A DNA stretch of 64,000 nucleotides, taken from the NCBI RefSeq assembly GCF_032190615.1, contig NZ_JAVLAT010000002.1, positions 1,313,561-1,377,560 on the forward strand. Reading direction: 5' to 3'. A program made the position numbers and the translations under genes. This stretch comes from Brucella pseudogrignonensis (lineage in GTDB: Bacteria > Pseudomonadota > Alphaproteobacteria > Rhizobiales > Rhizobiaceae). Shown piece by piece: positions 44,423 to 53,189 of the stretch. Below the pieces are notes generated by a model that worked only from the letters and a program-made list of their open reading frames with translations, was not told where the DNA came from and ran no database searches. Within the stretch, counting starts at the first letter, position 1. The number at the start of each line of letters is the position of its first letter.

Positions 44423-44883
44423 ACACGTTAGAGGCCAGTTCAACAGATAATCAAATCCACGTTTTCGGCGGCGATAACCAGAAAACAACCCGGCCAACCC
44501 GCAATCTGGGTCAGGCAATGTGGCGCGGATTTAAATCCCGCTGCCCGCATTGCGGCGAAGGCAAATTGTTTCGTTCTTTTGTAAAGCCAGTTGATCATTG
44601 CTCTGTCTGTGATGAAGATTATACCGAACAGCGCGCCGATGATCTTCCTGCCTATCTGACGATTTTGATTGTTGGTCATATCGTCGTTGGTGCCTTCATG
44701 GGCGTTGAGGCGACGACAGACCTTTCACTCATAGCGCATATGGCCATATGGGGACCGATGATCGTTCTGATGTCACTGGCGCTTCTGCAGCCGATCAAAG
44801 GTGCTACCATTGGACTGCAATGGGCCTTGTTCATGCATGGTTTTGGCGGAAAAGGCGAAGGGGAATACGGCGACGTTACCTGA
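44419..44883 (+). CDS. DUF983 membrane protein with zinc ribbon
   Basis: The 154-residue protein has a cysteine pair RCPHCGEGKLF, a second pair HCSVCDEDY, then two membrane helices (AYLTILIVGHIVVGAFMG and MAIWGPMIVLMSLALLQPI). This is the DUF983 pattern, normally found after rnr in alphaproteobacteria. The function is not established. Confidence 0.85.
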   Translation: MNTLEASSTDNQIHVFGGDNQKTTRPTRNLGQAMWRGFKSRCPHCGEGKLFRSFVKPVDHCSVCDEDYTEQRADDLPAYLTILIVGHIVVGAFMGVEATTDLSLIAHMAIWGPMIVLMSLALLQPIKGATIGLQWALFMHGFGGKGEGEYGDVT

Positions 44884-44896
44884 CAGGGTTTTGCCC

Positions 44897-45649
44897 GTGA
44901 CATCCGCCTCACACACCACAAATGATAAAATAAAACCGCTGCTTCGCCCTCGCGATGCAGCGTCGCTACTTCTTATCGATCGCACTGAGCGAATCCCGCG
45001 TATTTTAATGGGACGCCGCCATCAATCTCTCGCCTTCATGCCAGGAAAATATGTGTTTCCGGGAGGTCGGGCTGACCCCGGCGATGGCAGTATTGCTGCT
45101 GCATCCGAATTAACCGCTGAAGACACGGTTAAGCTCGTCACAGGCATGGGAACGCGCGCGACGCTGCGGCGAGCGCGAGCGCTTGGGCTTTGTGCCATTC
45201 GCGAAACTTTTGAGGAAACCGGCCTGCGTTTTGCCCGACAAAACCATCAAGCGGCCCTGTCATCAAACGGTGGCAATTCTCCTGCAAACAGGGACTGGCT
45301 GTCATTTCTGGAAGGTGGAGCACTGCCTGCGCTGGGCGATCTGCGCTATTTCGCACGCGCGATCACGCCGCCCGGAAATGTCCGACGATTTGATGCACGT
45401 TTTTTCATGGCTTTTCGCGACAGCCTGCCAGAACTGCCAAAGCAGAAACTTGTTCCCGGTGGAGAACTTCAGGATTTAAATTGGGTTTCGATTGATGAGG
45501 TTGATAAACTGGATGTTGCCCGTATTACTCAGGCCATTCTGAAGGAAGCGAAGACGCTGCTGACAGAAACCCGGTACGAATTGCCAGCCACCCTTCCGGT
45601 GGTACAATACAGCAAGCGGTATGGCCGCTTTGTGCGTGAAGTGATCTGA
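44897..45649 (+). CDS. NUDIX hydrolase with an insert in the Nudix box
   Basis: A GTG at 44897 with AGGG upstream is the likely start; the frame is open further left inside the DUF983 gene. The Nudix box begins at FPGGRADPGD and ends ALGLCAIRETFEETGLRF, with about 35 residues inserted between the G and REUxEE parts, as in the NUDT7/19-like branch that often hydrolyses CoA derivatives. Substrate not proven. Confidence 0.85.
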   Translation: MTSASHTTNDKIKPLLRPRDAASLLLIDRTERIPRILMGRRHQSLAFMPGKYVFPGGRADPGDGSIAAASELTAEDTVKLVTGMGTRATLRRARALGLCAIRETFEETGLRFARQNHQAALSSNGGNSPANRDWLSFLEGGALPALGDLRYFARAITPPGNVRRFDARFFMAFRDSLPELPKQKLVPGGELQDLNWVSIDEVDKLDVARITQAILKEAKTLLTETRYELPATLPVVQYSKRYGRFVREVI

Positions 45650-45653
45650 CCTT

Positions 45654-46865
45654 ATGAACAAAGAAATTCATCCCGCCGATCTTGCAGCGCAGCAACCCGG
45701 CAAGGGGCCCAGTGAAGGCGAATTGCATTGGCGTTCGCTTGCGGCAGCGATTGCTACGATCAGCGCTATGGGTGCCGCTATCGGGCTAGGCATTCCGCTT
45801 TTGAGCGTTTTGCTGGAAAGCCGAGGCCACTCAGCCAGCCTGATTGGTGCCAACACCGCTGTCGCTGGGCTTGCATCCATCGTTGCAGCACCACTCGCAG
45901 CACCGATTGCAGCGCGCCTTGGCGTCGCGAAAGCAATCGTTCTTATGCTGCTTATCGGCAGTTTCGCATTTCTTGGATTTCATTTTTTGCAGCCACTTTG
46001 GGCATGGTTCGCACTGCGAATCGTCCTGCATTTCGCACTGACCGTGCTTTTCGTTCTTTCCGAATATTGGATTAACGCTTCCGCTCCTCCGGAAAAACGA
46101 GGTTTGGTGCTTGGTATCTATGCGACGTCGCTCTCACTCGGCTTCGCACTCGGGCCGTGGTTATTCTCAAAAATCGGCAGTGCGGGTGGCATGCCCTTCT
46201 ATGTCGGTTTCGCAATCATCATAATTGCCATCATTCCCGTCTTGATCGCATGGCGCGATAGCCCAGATTTCGAGGAAGGCGAGCACGTCCCTTTCCTGCC
46301 ATTTATCTTTGCAGTTCCAACCGCGACAATGGCTGTGTTTGTTTTTGGTGCCGTCGAGACCGGAGGGTTCGCACTGTTTCCAGTCTTTGGCGCACGCGTC
46401 GGCTTTAGCGAGGGAGACGCAGCACTACTCCTGACCATGATCGGACTCGGCAATGTGTTGATGCAGATTCCATTGGGAATCATCAGCGACAAGATTTCGG
46501 ACCGTCGAAAATTGCTTCTGTTCTGTGCTCTCACAGGCCTGATCGGAATGATCGCCCTGCCCTACTTGATGTATAGCTGGTATCTCATGGCTGCCGTGCT
46601 ATTTTTGTGGGGTGGTGTGGTCGCTGGTCTTTATACCGTGGGTCTTGCCCATCTCGGTTCTGAGCTCACCGGACGCGAACTTGCATCTGCGAATGCTGCA
46701 TTTATTTTTTGCTATGCAATTGGCATGCTGGCAGGCCCGCAGGCGGTCGGAGTCGGCATGGATGCGATGGGACCGAAGGGATTTCCGCTGACACTCGGCA
46801 TCTTTTTTGCGGCTTTTGCACTCTTTGCTGCGATTAGGCTGGTTCAAAAGAAGAAGCGGGGTTGA
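45654..46865 (+). CDS. MFS transporter (twelve-helix)
   Basis: The 403-residue protein has about twelve membrane helices in two halves, with a short polar N-terminus (residues 1-30) and a basic C-terminus (QKKKRG). A conserved loop with PPEKRGLVLGIYATSLSLGF after helix 4-5 and GIISDKISDRRKLL in the central loop fits the YcaD/UPF0226 branch of the major facilitators. The substrate is unknown. It follows the NUDIX gene by four bases, so they are likely co-transcribed. Confidence 0.88.
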   Translation: MNKEIHPADLAAQQPGKGPSEGELHWRSLAAAIATISAMGAAIGLGIPLLSVLLESRGHSASLIGANTAVAGLASIVAAPLAAPIAARLGVAKAIVLMLLIGSFAFLGFHFLQPLWAWFALRIVLHFALTVLFVLSEYWINASAPPEKRGLVLGIYATSLSLGFALGPWLFSKIGSAGGMPFYVGFAIIIIAIIPVLIAWRDSPDFEEGEHVPFLPFIFAVPTATMAVFVFGAVETGGFALFPVFGARVGFSEGDAALLLTMIGLGNVLMQIPLGIISDKISDRRKLLLFCALTGLIGMIALPYLMYSWYLMAAVLFLWGGVVAGLYTVGLAHLGSELTGRELASANAAFIFCYAIGMLAGPQAVGVGMDAMGPKGFPLTLGIFFAAFALFAAIRLVQKKKRG

Positions 46866-46963
46866 CTTTTCGCTCTCAAACCGTAGTGTCGCGCCGAATT
46901 TCCGCTTCTTACCAATAGGTGAGACTCGTAGCGGTTTAATCATGAAAGAGCAGGTATTTCGAT

Positions 46964-47131
46964 ATGGCCAAGGCTACGACCATCAAGATCAAGCTTTTGT
47001 CGACCGCTGACACCGGTTTCTTCTACGTAACGAAGAAGAACAGCCGCACGATGACGGATAAGATGACAAAGACTAAGTACGACCCGATCGCGCGCAAGCA
47101 CGTCGAGTTCAAGGAAACGAAGATTAAGTAA
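46964..47131 (+). CDS. rpmG: 50S ribosomal protein L33
   Basis: The 55-residue protein [20 protein letters not shown] continues with [20 protein letters not shown] and ends [11 protein letters not shown], a full-length L33 without the zinc-binding cysteines (the C- form). It has its own region upstream and a strong terminator downstream, so it forms a single-gene unit. Confidence 0.95.
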   Translation: MAKATTIKIKLLSTADTGFFYVTKKNSRTMTDKMTKTKYDPIARKHVEFKETKIK

Positions 47132-47165
47132 TTCGTTTCTACCGCCAGGCTAACTGGCAGAAATC

Positions 47166-47195
47166 AAAAAGCCGTCTCTATGAGACGGCTTTTTT
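47166..47195 (+). terminator. Strong intrinsic terminator after rpmG
   Basis: AAAAAGCCGTCTC (47166-47178) pairs perfectly with GAGACGGCTTTTT (47182-47194) around a 3-base loop, with a U-run on the rightward transcript. The A-run on the other side makes it bidirectional, so it may also serve pleD. Confidence 0.9.
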
Positions 47196-47216
47196 CTTGG
47201 GCGCTGTCGACAGCAT

Positions 47217-48605
47217 TCAGGCCGCAGAAAGGACGATGCGGTTCCGACCTTTCTTTTTCGCCTCATAAAGGGCCGCATCAGTGCGGGCGAAAAGCGCTTC
47301 CACCGTATCACCACCCATCAACCGAAGCGACGCAATCCCAATGCTGATCGTCATCGAAATCTGATGCTTGCCGCCAAAAAGCAAGAACGGCTCTTCTGAT
47401 ACAGCATCACGTATCCGCTCGGCCACGGCTGCAGCATTGGCCAAATCGGTGTCAGGTAGCACAATAGCAAACTCTTCACCGCCATAGCGACACATCACAT
47501 CCATACCGCGAATCTTCTTACGCAATCGTGCCGCAAATTCTCGAAGCACATCATCGCCACCATCATGACCATATTGGTCATTGACGCGCTTAAAGTGGTC
47601 GAAGTCGATCATGATGACCGTTAACGGCCTCTCGCGGCCCGTAGCACGTGTTAGAAGCACTGGCATATGCGTATCAAGGTAACGGCGGTTATGCAGCCCT
47701 GTGAGGCTGTCTGTAACCGCCATAGTTATGGTGCGATGCAGACTCTGGCGCAAAAGATCATTGTAGCATTTACGTTTAATCTGCGTACGCAAGCGCGCAT
47801 AAAGCTCAAGCTTTTCCAATGGGCGCATGACATAATCATTCACCCCCAGTTCGAGCGCGCGCACCACCAGGGAGCCTTCATCTTCATTGACGATCAGAAT
47901 GATCGGAACAAGCCTCGTGCGTTCAATCGTTCGTATCTGCGAACAAAGCCGCAGCGGATCATAATAAGTAAAATCAGCTGAAATGACGATGCTGTCATAA
48001 TCGTTTTCTATCGCCTTGATAAGCGCATCATTGGCATCATTGGCGACATCGACGAAATAGTCGTCGCCCAGAATCATGCGCAGTCGCGCAGCCGCGATTT
48101 CGTTCTCATCAACAATCAAAATGCGTGCTGCGTCTTCTCCTCCACCGAAGCGACCAGAAAGTTTGGTGACAAGCAACGCTTCCACCTCTGTATCCGCAAC
48201 CGTACCGGTTCGTTGAAACAATTCATCCGAAACCATCTTTAAACGCGCTAGACTTTTAACACGCGAAAGCAGTCGCTGATCATTGACGGGCTTCGTCATG
48301 AAATCGTCTGCGCCCGCTTCAAGGCCTGTGATCTTATCTTGAGCTGTATTAAGTGCCGTCAGCATCACGACCGGTATATTGGTCGTGCGCGGATCGTCTT
48401 TCAGACGACGACATACTTCAAAACCATCAATACCCGGCATCAAAACATCCAGAATGACGACATCAATCTGCCCCCCCAGACAGATTTCAATCGCCTCCGA
48501 CCCGTCATAAGCGGACACAACTTCATAATATTCGCGCAAAAGCAGAGCTTCAAGCAGCTTTACGCTCGATTCTTCATCATCCACGACGAGAATTCGTGCT
48601 GTCAT
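47217..48605 (-). CDS. pleD: PleD: two receiver domains plus GGDEF diguanylate cyclase
   Basis: The 462-residue protein has a REC domain with the phosphoacceptor in VVILDVLMPGIDGFEV and switch MTKPVNDQRL, a degenerate second REC domain (residues 160-280, adaptor), and a GGDEF domain with active site RYGGEEFAIVL. An inhibitory I-site RGMD lies five residues before it. Phosphorylation by DivJ/PleC-type kinases activates cyclic-di-GMP synthesis and cell-pole development. It follows divK, as in Caulobacter and Brucella. Confidence 0.95.
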   Translation of the reverse strand: MTARILVVDDEESSVKLLEALLLREYYEVVSAYDGSEAIEICLGGQIDVVILDVLMPGIDGFEVCRRLKDDPRTTNIPVVMLTALNTAQDKITGLEAGADDFMTKPVNDQRLLSRVKSLARLKMVSDELFQRTGTVADTEVEALLVTKLSGRFGGGEDAARILIVDENEIAAARLRMILGDDYFVDVANDANDALIKAIENDYDSIVISADFTYYDPLRLCSQIRTIERTRLVPIILIVNEDEGSLVVRALELGVNDYVMRPLEKLELYARLRTQIKRKCYNDLLRQSLHRTITMAVTDSLTGLHNRRYLDTHMPVLLTRATGRERPLTVIMIDFDHFKRVNDQYGHDGGDDVLREFAARLRKKIRGMDVMCRYGGEEFAIVLPDTDLANAAAVAERIRDAVSEEPFLLFGGKHQISMTISIGIASLRLMGGDTVEALFARTDAALYEAKKKGRNRIVLSAA

Positions 48606-48659
48606 GATCCCCTGCCCCCCTAAGATCTTATATCGCGAGCGTGCCTTTATTCAAAATAA

Positions 48660-49031
48660 TCAGGCATCGCCGAGATAAGACTTTATCGTCTCAATAAATC
48701 GCGGAACAGAAATTGGCTTGGATATGTAAGCCTCGCAACCGCCCTGCCGAATGCGTTCCTCATCACCCTTCATCGCAAATGCGGTAACAGCAATGACTGG
48801 AATATGCTTGAGTTCCTCATCGTCCTTAAGCCATTTTGTGACTTCCAGACCCGATACTTCAGGCAACTGAATATCCATCAGAATGAGATCAGGGCGATGT
48901 TCACGGGCAAGATCAAGCGCTTCAAGACCACTTCTGGTCCTGATGGTCTCATATCCACTGGCTTCGATTAGATCGCGAAACAACTTCATATTCAGTTCGT
49001 TGTCCTCGACGATCATCACAGTTTTGGTCAT
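48660..49031 (-). CDS. divK: DivK single-domain response regulator
   Basis: Starting at [20 protein letters not shown], the 123-residue protein is a lone receiver with the phosphoacceptor in [17 protein letters not shown] and switch residues in [13 protein letters not shown] and [11 protein letters not shown]. DivK is the polarity and cell-cycle regulator upstream of CtrA. It is co-oriented with pleD 54 bases downstream. The longer frame at the N-terminus (11 residues) lacks a better ribosome-binding site. Confidence 0.95.
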   Translation of the reverse strand: MTKTVMIVEDNELNMKLFRDLIEASGYETIRTRSGLEALDLAREHRPDLILMDIQLPEVSGLEVTKWLKDDEELKHIPVIAVTAFAMKGDEERIRQGGCEAYISKPISVPRFIETIKSYLGDA

Positions 49032-49282
49032 CGAATATTCCCTGGTCTTATTCTTGTCCGCCAAACGACAGGTTTGTTGCGCCCATTACGCCCAAATGGA
49101 TTCCATGTAGTTTAAGCCTATTTGATTGACGAATAGCAAATATTCTCCCAAATCCCGCATTGCAGCTATTTCACCCAAAAGCTGAATCTGCGTTGCATTT
49201 TAGCGTATAGTGCAAATCAGCGTGAATCGAAATTTCAGCGATTTACGGTGCAATGGATAAGCTTAGAGCGGAGAAAAATGAG

Positions 49283-49570
49283 ATGAAAACTGTTATGAGT
49301 GAGACCGAGGCAGAAGCTCTTGCAGTAGAGGCACTCGTATGGATGGCTCAGGATAATGAACTAATGCCGCGTTTCCTCGCTTTGACAGGCATCGAGGTTT
49401 CTTCCATTCGCTCGGCTGCGCAAGAGCCAGGCTTTCTTGCTGGCGTATTGCAATTCTACCTAAGCCACGAGCCAACGCTGCTCCGCTTTTGCCAAGAAAC
49501 AGGCCGCGATCCCGCAACAATAGAAAAAGCAGCGATGCTTTTGCCGGGCGGGATGACGATACAATTTTAA
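49283..49570 (+). CDS. DUF3572 family protein
   Basis: The 95-residue helical protein contains AEALAVEALVWMAQDNELMP, RFLALTGIEVSSIRSAAQEP and the C-terminal HEPTLLRFCQETG, matching DUF3572, a family found beside divK-pleD in Hyphomicrobiales. It is divergent from divK. Start at 49283 (GGAG upstream) is preferred; ATG 49253 is possible. The function is unknown. From 49571 to 49825 I see no convincing gene. Confidence 0.82.
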   Translation: MKTVMSETEAEALAVEALVWMAQDNELMPRFLALTGIEVSSIRSAAQEPGFLAGVLQFYLSHEPTLLRFCQETGRDPATIEKAAMLLPGGMTIQF

Positions 49571-49825
49571 AAATATTGTGAAGCAACAGTCGGACGGGGA
49601 AAGAACTCGTCTGCCATTTCGTTGGCCACAAAAAGAAACCGAAAAAATCTTTGTGTTTTCTATGCCGTCATGTTCGGTTGACACGACCATCACTTCCATA
49701 AGACAAACGGCTGCGTGGCAAAACAGTTCCCTCACCTCTCGCATGACGCTTAAAATCTCGCGAATTAAAATTGATTATAAAACTCAATTTTAAATTAATG
49801 AGGTGTAGATCGTGCAGGGGCTTCT

Positions 49826-50170
49826 ATGTTTCAGATTCTTATTCGGGCAATTTTTCTCTGTTTTAGTTTAGCCTTTATCAGTGGCTGCGTGACGACAGAG
49901 GCGGAGAAAGATGCTCAATATTCAACGCCCAAAATCCCGTTAAGCGACGGCACATTTTTCACGCAACGCGTGACACCAGCCTCAACATGCCGGCAGAAAT
50001 TCGCAGAAGTTAAACGTGTTAATCGTATTCTGGATCAAAAGGACTTTGTTAAGCGAGGCAGAGGCGAGTTATTGGTATTCATGTATCATGTGAACGTCTT
50101 CAGTGACTTCATCGATAAATGTTTGCCGAAAAAACGAACAACAAAAGTCAACCGAACCAAGACTGTTTAA
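49826..50170 (+). CDS. Small putative lipoprotein (114 aa)
   Basis: A signal peptide (FQILIRAIFLCFSLAFISG) ends in a lipobox with the acylated cysteine in FISGCVTT. The mature part is polar with two further cysteines (STCRQKF and DKCLPKK) that could form a disulfide. It is followed by a strong terminator. No family recognised; it is presumably anchored in the outer membrane. Confidence 0.7.
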   Translation: MFQILIRAIFLCFSLAFISGCVTTEAEKDAQYSTPKIPLSDGTFFTQRVTPASTCRQKFAEVKRVNRILDQKDFVKRGRGELLVFMYHVNVFSDFIDKCLPKKRTTKVNRTKTV

Positions 50171-50197
50171 AAAAAGCCCCGGAAACGGGGCTTTTTT
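50169..50197 (+). terminator. Intrinsic terminator between the lipoprotein gene and rnk
   Basis: AAAAAAAGCCCCG and CGGGGCTTTTTT form a long stem with a GAAA tetraloop. A- and U-runs on both sides make it bidirectional, between convergent genes. Confidence 0.92.
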
Positions 50198-50216
50198 GCA
50201 TTTTGTGAAAACCCGA

Positions 50217-50627
50217 TCAAGCGTTCGCAGATGCAGGTTGAGAAACGCTCAGAACGCTGAGCTCATGTGCCTTCCCATCACGTGCAATCCACGACATCGA
50301 CTGACCGGGTGTCAGGCCAATAAGCGCGGTACCAATCGGTGTGAGAATTGAAATTTTACCCTGCGCAATATCTGCTTCACCCGGATAAACGAGTGTTACC
50401 TTCCGTTCGTGGCCGTCATTGGAGCGAAACTCCACCGTCGAGCCCATGCAAACAACATCAAGCGGCAGCTTTTTCTGCGGAACAACCTTTGCGCGATCCA
50501 GTTCCTGTAACAGTTCCTCAGCAACTTCTTCCAGTTTTTCGGAAACGTTACCAGCCAGAATTGTCAGGCGTTCGTTGTCAATGTCGCTTACAACGATCTT
50601 TGGCTTCTTACGGTTCTTTACGCTCAT
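50217..50627 (-). CDS. rnk: Rnk/GreA-family nucleoside diphosphate kinase regulator
   Basis: The 136-residue protein has an N-terminal coiled coil (GNVSEKLEEVAEELLQELDR) and the GreA-like C-terminal domain (GSTVEFRSNDGHERKVTLVY; DIAQGKISILTPIGTALIGL; SWIARDGKAHELSVL). Rnk binds the RNA polymerase secondary channel and competes with GreA/GreB in enterobacteria. The upstream region has several hairpins. Confidence 0.88.
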   Translation of the reverse strand: MSVKNRKKPKIVVSDIDNERLTILAGNVSEKLEEVAEELLQELDRAKVVPQKKLPLDVVCMGSTVEFRSNDGHERKVTLVYPGEADIAQGKISILTPIGTALIGLTPGQSMSWIARDGKAHELSVLSVSQPASANA

Positions 50628-50652
50628 GACGTTCTCTCACTGCTGTCTAGTG

Positions 50653-50779
50653 ATGATTGCTCTCCGTGACGATTCTCGTCCGGAATAACTGATTATTTTT
50701 TTAGAAAGCGCTTTTAACAATTCCGCTTGTTGGCAAGCGGCAAACCGTCCCCCGGAATCCTCTGCGCTGAGCAGGATTC
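50653..50779. other. Structured non-coding stretch between rnk and dinB
   Basis: The 50,640-50,949 gap contains GACGA-TTC-TCGTC near 50,668, CCGCTTG-TTGG-CAAGCGG (50723-50740) and GAATCCT/AGGATTC (50755-50779), three hairpins within 130 bases, plus the palindrome AAAGCGCTTT at 50706-50715. It could be the 5' leader of the leftward rnk transcript or a small RNA. No gene is seen here, and 50,780-50,912 shows nothing recognisable. Confidence 0.35.
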
Positions 50780-50912
50780 GAGGGTTGCTATCCCATGATC
50801 GGTTGGAGCCGATGGAGTATGGATGCGAAACGGTTGTTCATAATGCTAAACTTGGTGATATCCTTGGCAATGTCAAGTGCACAACTAACAGTGTGACCGA
50901 GTAACGGTGGTA

Positions 50913-50955
50913 ATACCATAGTTTAATGGTATAAAGCGATGTTCCTTTTATGTTC
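50913..50955 (+). promoter_or_regulatory. dinB control region: inverted repeat and LexA box
   Basis: ATACCAT (50913-50919) and ATGGTAT (50926-50932) form a perfect inverted repeat that overlaps a TATAAA-like -10 (50930-50935). GTTCCTTTTATGTTC (50941-50955) is a GTTC-N7-GTTC LexA box right after it. SOS control of DNA polymerase IV is established in other bacteria, and the box supports it here. Confidence 0.7.
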
Positions 50956-50973
50956 ACAAAACAGCATCCAGCT

Positions 50974-52311
50974 ATGACCGATTCTCATGCCACAAATCAC
51001 TCGGGGCAAGGTTTCTGCCGCGATTGCCTATCGCCGCAAAAATTTGCAACGACGCGACGTTGCAGTGCGTGCGGCAGTCCGCGGCTTGTGCGTCATGCAG
51101 AGCTTTACAAACTCACGCTCGCCCATGTTGATTGCGATGCTTTTTATGCTTCTGTGGAAAAGCGCGACAATCCAGATATTCGCGACAAACCAGTCATCAT
51201 AGGAGGCGGTACGCGGGGCGTTGTTTCAACCGCTTGTTATATTGCACGCATTCATGGCGTGCGCTCCGCCATGCCGATGTTCAAAGCGCTGGAAGCTTGC
51301 CCTGACGCCGTGGTTGTTAAACCCAACATGGAAAAATACGCACGTGTAGGCCGTGAAGTTCGAAAATTGATGCATGAACTCACGCCGCTCGTCGAGCCCA
51401 TCTCTATTGATGAGGCATTCCTTGATCTCGAAGGCACCGAACGCTTGCACCGTGCACCTGCAGCTTTGGTTCTTGCGCGCTTTGCCAAACGCGTGGAAGA
51501 CGAAATTGGCATTACAATTTCGGTCGGACTTTCCTATTGTAAATACCTCGCCAAGGTCGCCTCTGATCTACAAAAACCACGTGGATTTTCTGTCATCGGA
51601 GAAGCCGAAGCAGTGGATTTTCTGCGCGATAAGCCTGTCAGCATGATTTGGGGCGTTGGAAAGTCGTTTAATGCGAAACTGGAAAGCGACGGCATTCGTA
51701 CAATCGGCCAGTTGCAGACAATGGATGAAGGCTCGCTGATGAAGGCCTATGGCACGATGGGCCAGCGCCTTTTCAGACTCTCGCGCGGGCAAGACAGCCG
51801 TAAGGTCGAGCCAGAACATGACATGAAAAGCATTTCGGCAGAAACCACCTTCAACAAAGACCTCTCGCAGGCAAACGATCTCGTACCCGTCCTACGCGCT
51901 TTGTCGGAAAAGGTTTCACACCGCCTTAAGACAGCCGACATTGCGGGGCGCACTGTCATCCTCAAACTCAAGACACAAGATTTTAAACTACGCACCCGCA
52001 ATCGCCAGCTCGCAGACCCCACGCAACTTGCGGATCGCATTTTTCGCACGGGCCTTCAGCTACTAGAAAAGGAAATCGATGGAACAAAGTTCAGACTACT
52101 GGGAATTGGTGTAGGGGAATTATCTGCTGACGATCGTGCCGATCCACCCGATCTGGTTGATACCGCGGCCACAAAACGCGCGGTAGCGGAAGGTGCAATT
52201 GACAACTTGCGCAACAAGTTTGGGCGCAATGCAGTGGAAACCGGCTATACTTTTTCCAAAGGCAATCTCGCACGACCACAAACCCCATCAGACCGCGACC
52301 CCGACGAATAA
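50974..52311 (+). CDS. dinB: DNA polymerase IV (Y family) with N-terminal zinc-finger-like extension
   Basis: The translesion polymerase has the catalytic [19 protein letters not shown] and [16 protein letters not shown], the little-finger region, and helix-hairpin-helix [20 protein letters not shown]. Before the palm, 40 residues contain FCRDCLSP and RCSACGSP, a possible C4 zinc knuckle seen in some rhizobial DinB proteins. ATG 50974 is used because the LexA box covers the earlier ATG at 50950; the two starts differ by eight residues. The C-terminus is disordered ([13 protein letters not shown]). Confidence 0.93.
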   Translation: MTDSHATNHSGQGFCRDCLSPQKFATTRRCSACGSPRLVRHAELYKLTLAHVDCDAFYASVEKRDNPDIRDKPVIIGGGTRGVVSTACYIARIHGVRSAMPMFKALEACPDAVVVKPNMEKYARVGREVRKLMHELTPLVEPISIDEAFLDLEGTERLHRAPAALVLARFAKRVEDEIGITISVGLSYCKYLAKVASDLQKPRGFSVIGEAEAVDFLRDKPVSMIWGVGKSFNAKLESDGIRTIGQLQTMDEGSLMKAYGTMGQRLFRLSRGQDSRKVEPEHDMKSISAETTFNKDLSQANDLVPVLRALSEKVSHRLKTADIAGRTVILKLKTQDFKLRTRNRQLADPTQLADRIFRTGLQLLEKEIDGTKFRLLGIGVGELSADDRADPPDLVDTAATKRAVAEGAIDNLRNKFGRNAVETGYTFSKGNLARPQTPSDRDPDE

Positions 52312-52447
52312 TAGCGATTAAGCCATTTGATTAGAAAGCCTTGGAGAAAAAACGTACAATTGCCGGTAACGGCTTGACGAAGCGTGTCTGGATCAATATT
52401 GGAACTCATCAAGAGTGTACTGACTGATTTGACAGCGCTCTTCGGAA

Positions 52448-52521
52448 GGCCTCATGGCGGAGTGGTTACGCAGAGGACTGCAAATCCTTGCACCCCGGTT
52501 CGATTCCGGGTGAGGCCTCCA
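52448..52521 (+). tRNA. tRNA-Cys (anticodon GCA)
   Basis: The gene begins GGCCTCATGGCGGAGTGG, has anticodon loop CTGCAAA with GCA, T-arm CCGGTTCGATTCCGG, closes the acceptor stem with TGAGGCC, and encodes CCA (52519-52521). All stems pair. Its 3' end borders the right-hand prophage sequences, so it is the probable integration site. Confidence 0.95.
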
Positions 52522-52573
52522 ACATTTTTGTAAGATCATTATAAGCAATTGAAAACGCTTTGATATTTTTCAA

Positions 52574-52634
52574 GGTGTGGCAATCGGTTCTCAACGTGTT
52601 CCGCCACACCTAAGTCGGGTGTGGCAATCGGTTC
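52574..52634. repeat. 17-bp direct repeats and pairing inverted segment after tRNA-Cys
   Basis: GGTGTGGCAATCGGTTC occurs at 52574-52590 and again at 52618-52634. Between them GCCACACC (52603-52610) is the inverse of the GGTGTGGC half, so it can pair with either copy: an 8-bp stem with the first or a 7-bp stem with the second. Placement 50 bases past the tRNA suggests integrase or excisionase arm sites, or a switching RNA structure. Confidence 0.55.
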
Positions 52635-52683
52635 ACCTTCCAACCCTTCACGCAAAATAATTTTCTTCCGTGCATGCGGCGTA

Positions 52684-52718
52684 TTGACTCTTTCTACTAG
52701 CATGAACAAAATAAGAAC
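52684..52718 (+). promoter_or_regulatory. SOS promoter of the small-gene operon at tRNA-Cys
   Basis: TTGACT (52684-52689) and CAAAAT (52707-52712) are 17 bases apart. GAACAAAATAAGAAC (52704-52718) is a perfect GAAC-N7-GAAC LexA box that covers the -10, with A after both GAAC halves. The first gene of the operon starts at 52789. Confidence 0.75.
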
Positions 52719-52788
52719 ATCGATGGCGGTCGAGACTAACACAGATATACGATTGGCGTGTGTATCTGCTTTTTAACGGAGCAGTACA

Positions 52789-52983
52789 ATGAATGCGTTT
52801 GCGCAAGAAAATGAATATGACAATGAAATTGAGCTGGTACTTGCATATCACAAGGGCGATGTGCGGGCAGCAATTGAAGCGCTTCTAAAAGACCGCGACT
52901 TCCTCGTCAAAGAGATCGAGTATGCCAGCCTTGCAATGTCGATGGGCTTTACTCGTGGCTGGAAACCAACCGTCATTAAATGA
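52789..52983 (+). CDS. Small helical protein, first gene of SOS-controlled operon (64 aa)
   Basis: The ATG follows GGAG. The all-helical protein has an acidic first part (ENEYDNEIELVLAYHKGDV) and a conserved-looking stretch (AAIEALLKDRDFLVKEIEYA) ending GFTRGWKPTVIK. Similar proteins are common in prophages and islands of Brucellaceae, but no function is known to me. Because of the LexA box it should rise after DNA damage. Its stop overlaps the next ATG. Confidence 0.7.
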   Translation: MNAFAQENEYDNEIELVLAYHKGDVRAAIEALLKDRDFLVKEIEYASLAMSMGFTRGWKPTVIK

Positions 52984-53189
52984 AAACCGTCCTTAAGAAC
53001 CTGAGACACACCAATGTCGTCCGGTTCACCTGTGCGAAATGCAATCACCACTACGAGAAGACAGCGCCGTTAATGGCCGTGCGTTTTGGTGAATGGCAGA
53101 CGCTGGAAGAACTGGAAAAACGAATCGTATGCAGCAAATGCGGCAATAGAACCGGAAACTTCATAAGCTATGGGAACCCGGAACGATGA
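52980..53189 (+). CDS. Small zinc-ribbon protein (69 aa), SOS operon
   Basis: Two CxxC knuckles (FTCAKCNHHYEK and IVCSKCGNRTGN) about 30 residues apart form a zinc ribbon. The gene overlaps both neighbours by four bases, so the operon is translationally coupled. It may bind nucleic acid or RNA polymerase; the function is not known. Confidence 0.65.
   Translation: MKTVLKNLRHTNVVRFTCAKCNHHYEKTAPLMAVRFGEWQTLEELEKRIVCSKCGNRTGNFISYGNPER

Noticed and set aside
49460..49793. Frames on both strands in the gap after the DUF3572 gene
   Set aside because: They overlap the DUF3572 gene or have irregular composition, lack ribosome-binding sites and show no domain pattern.
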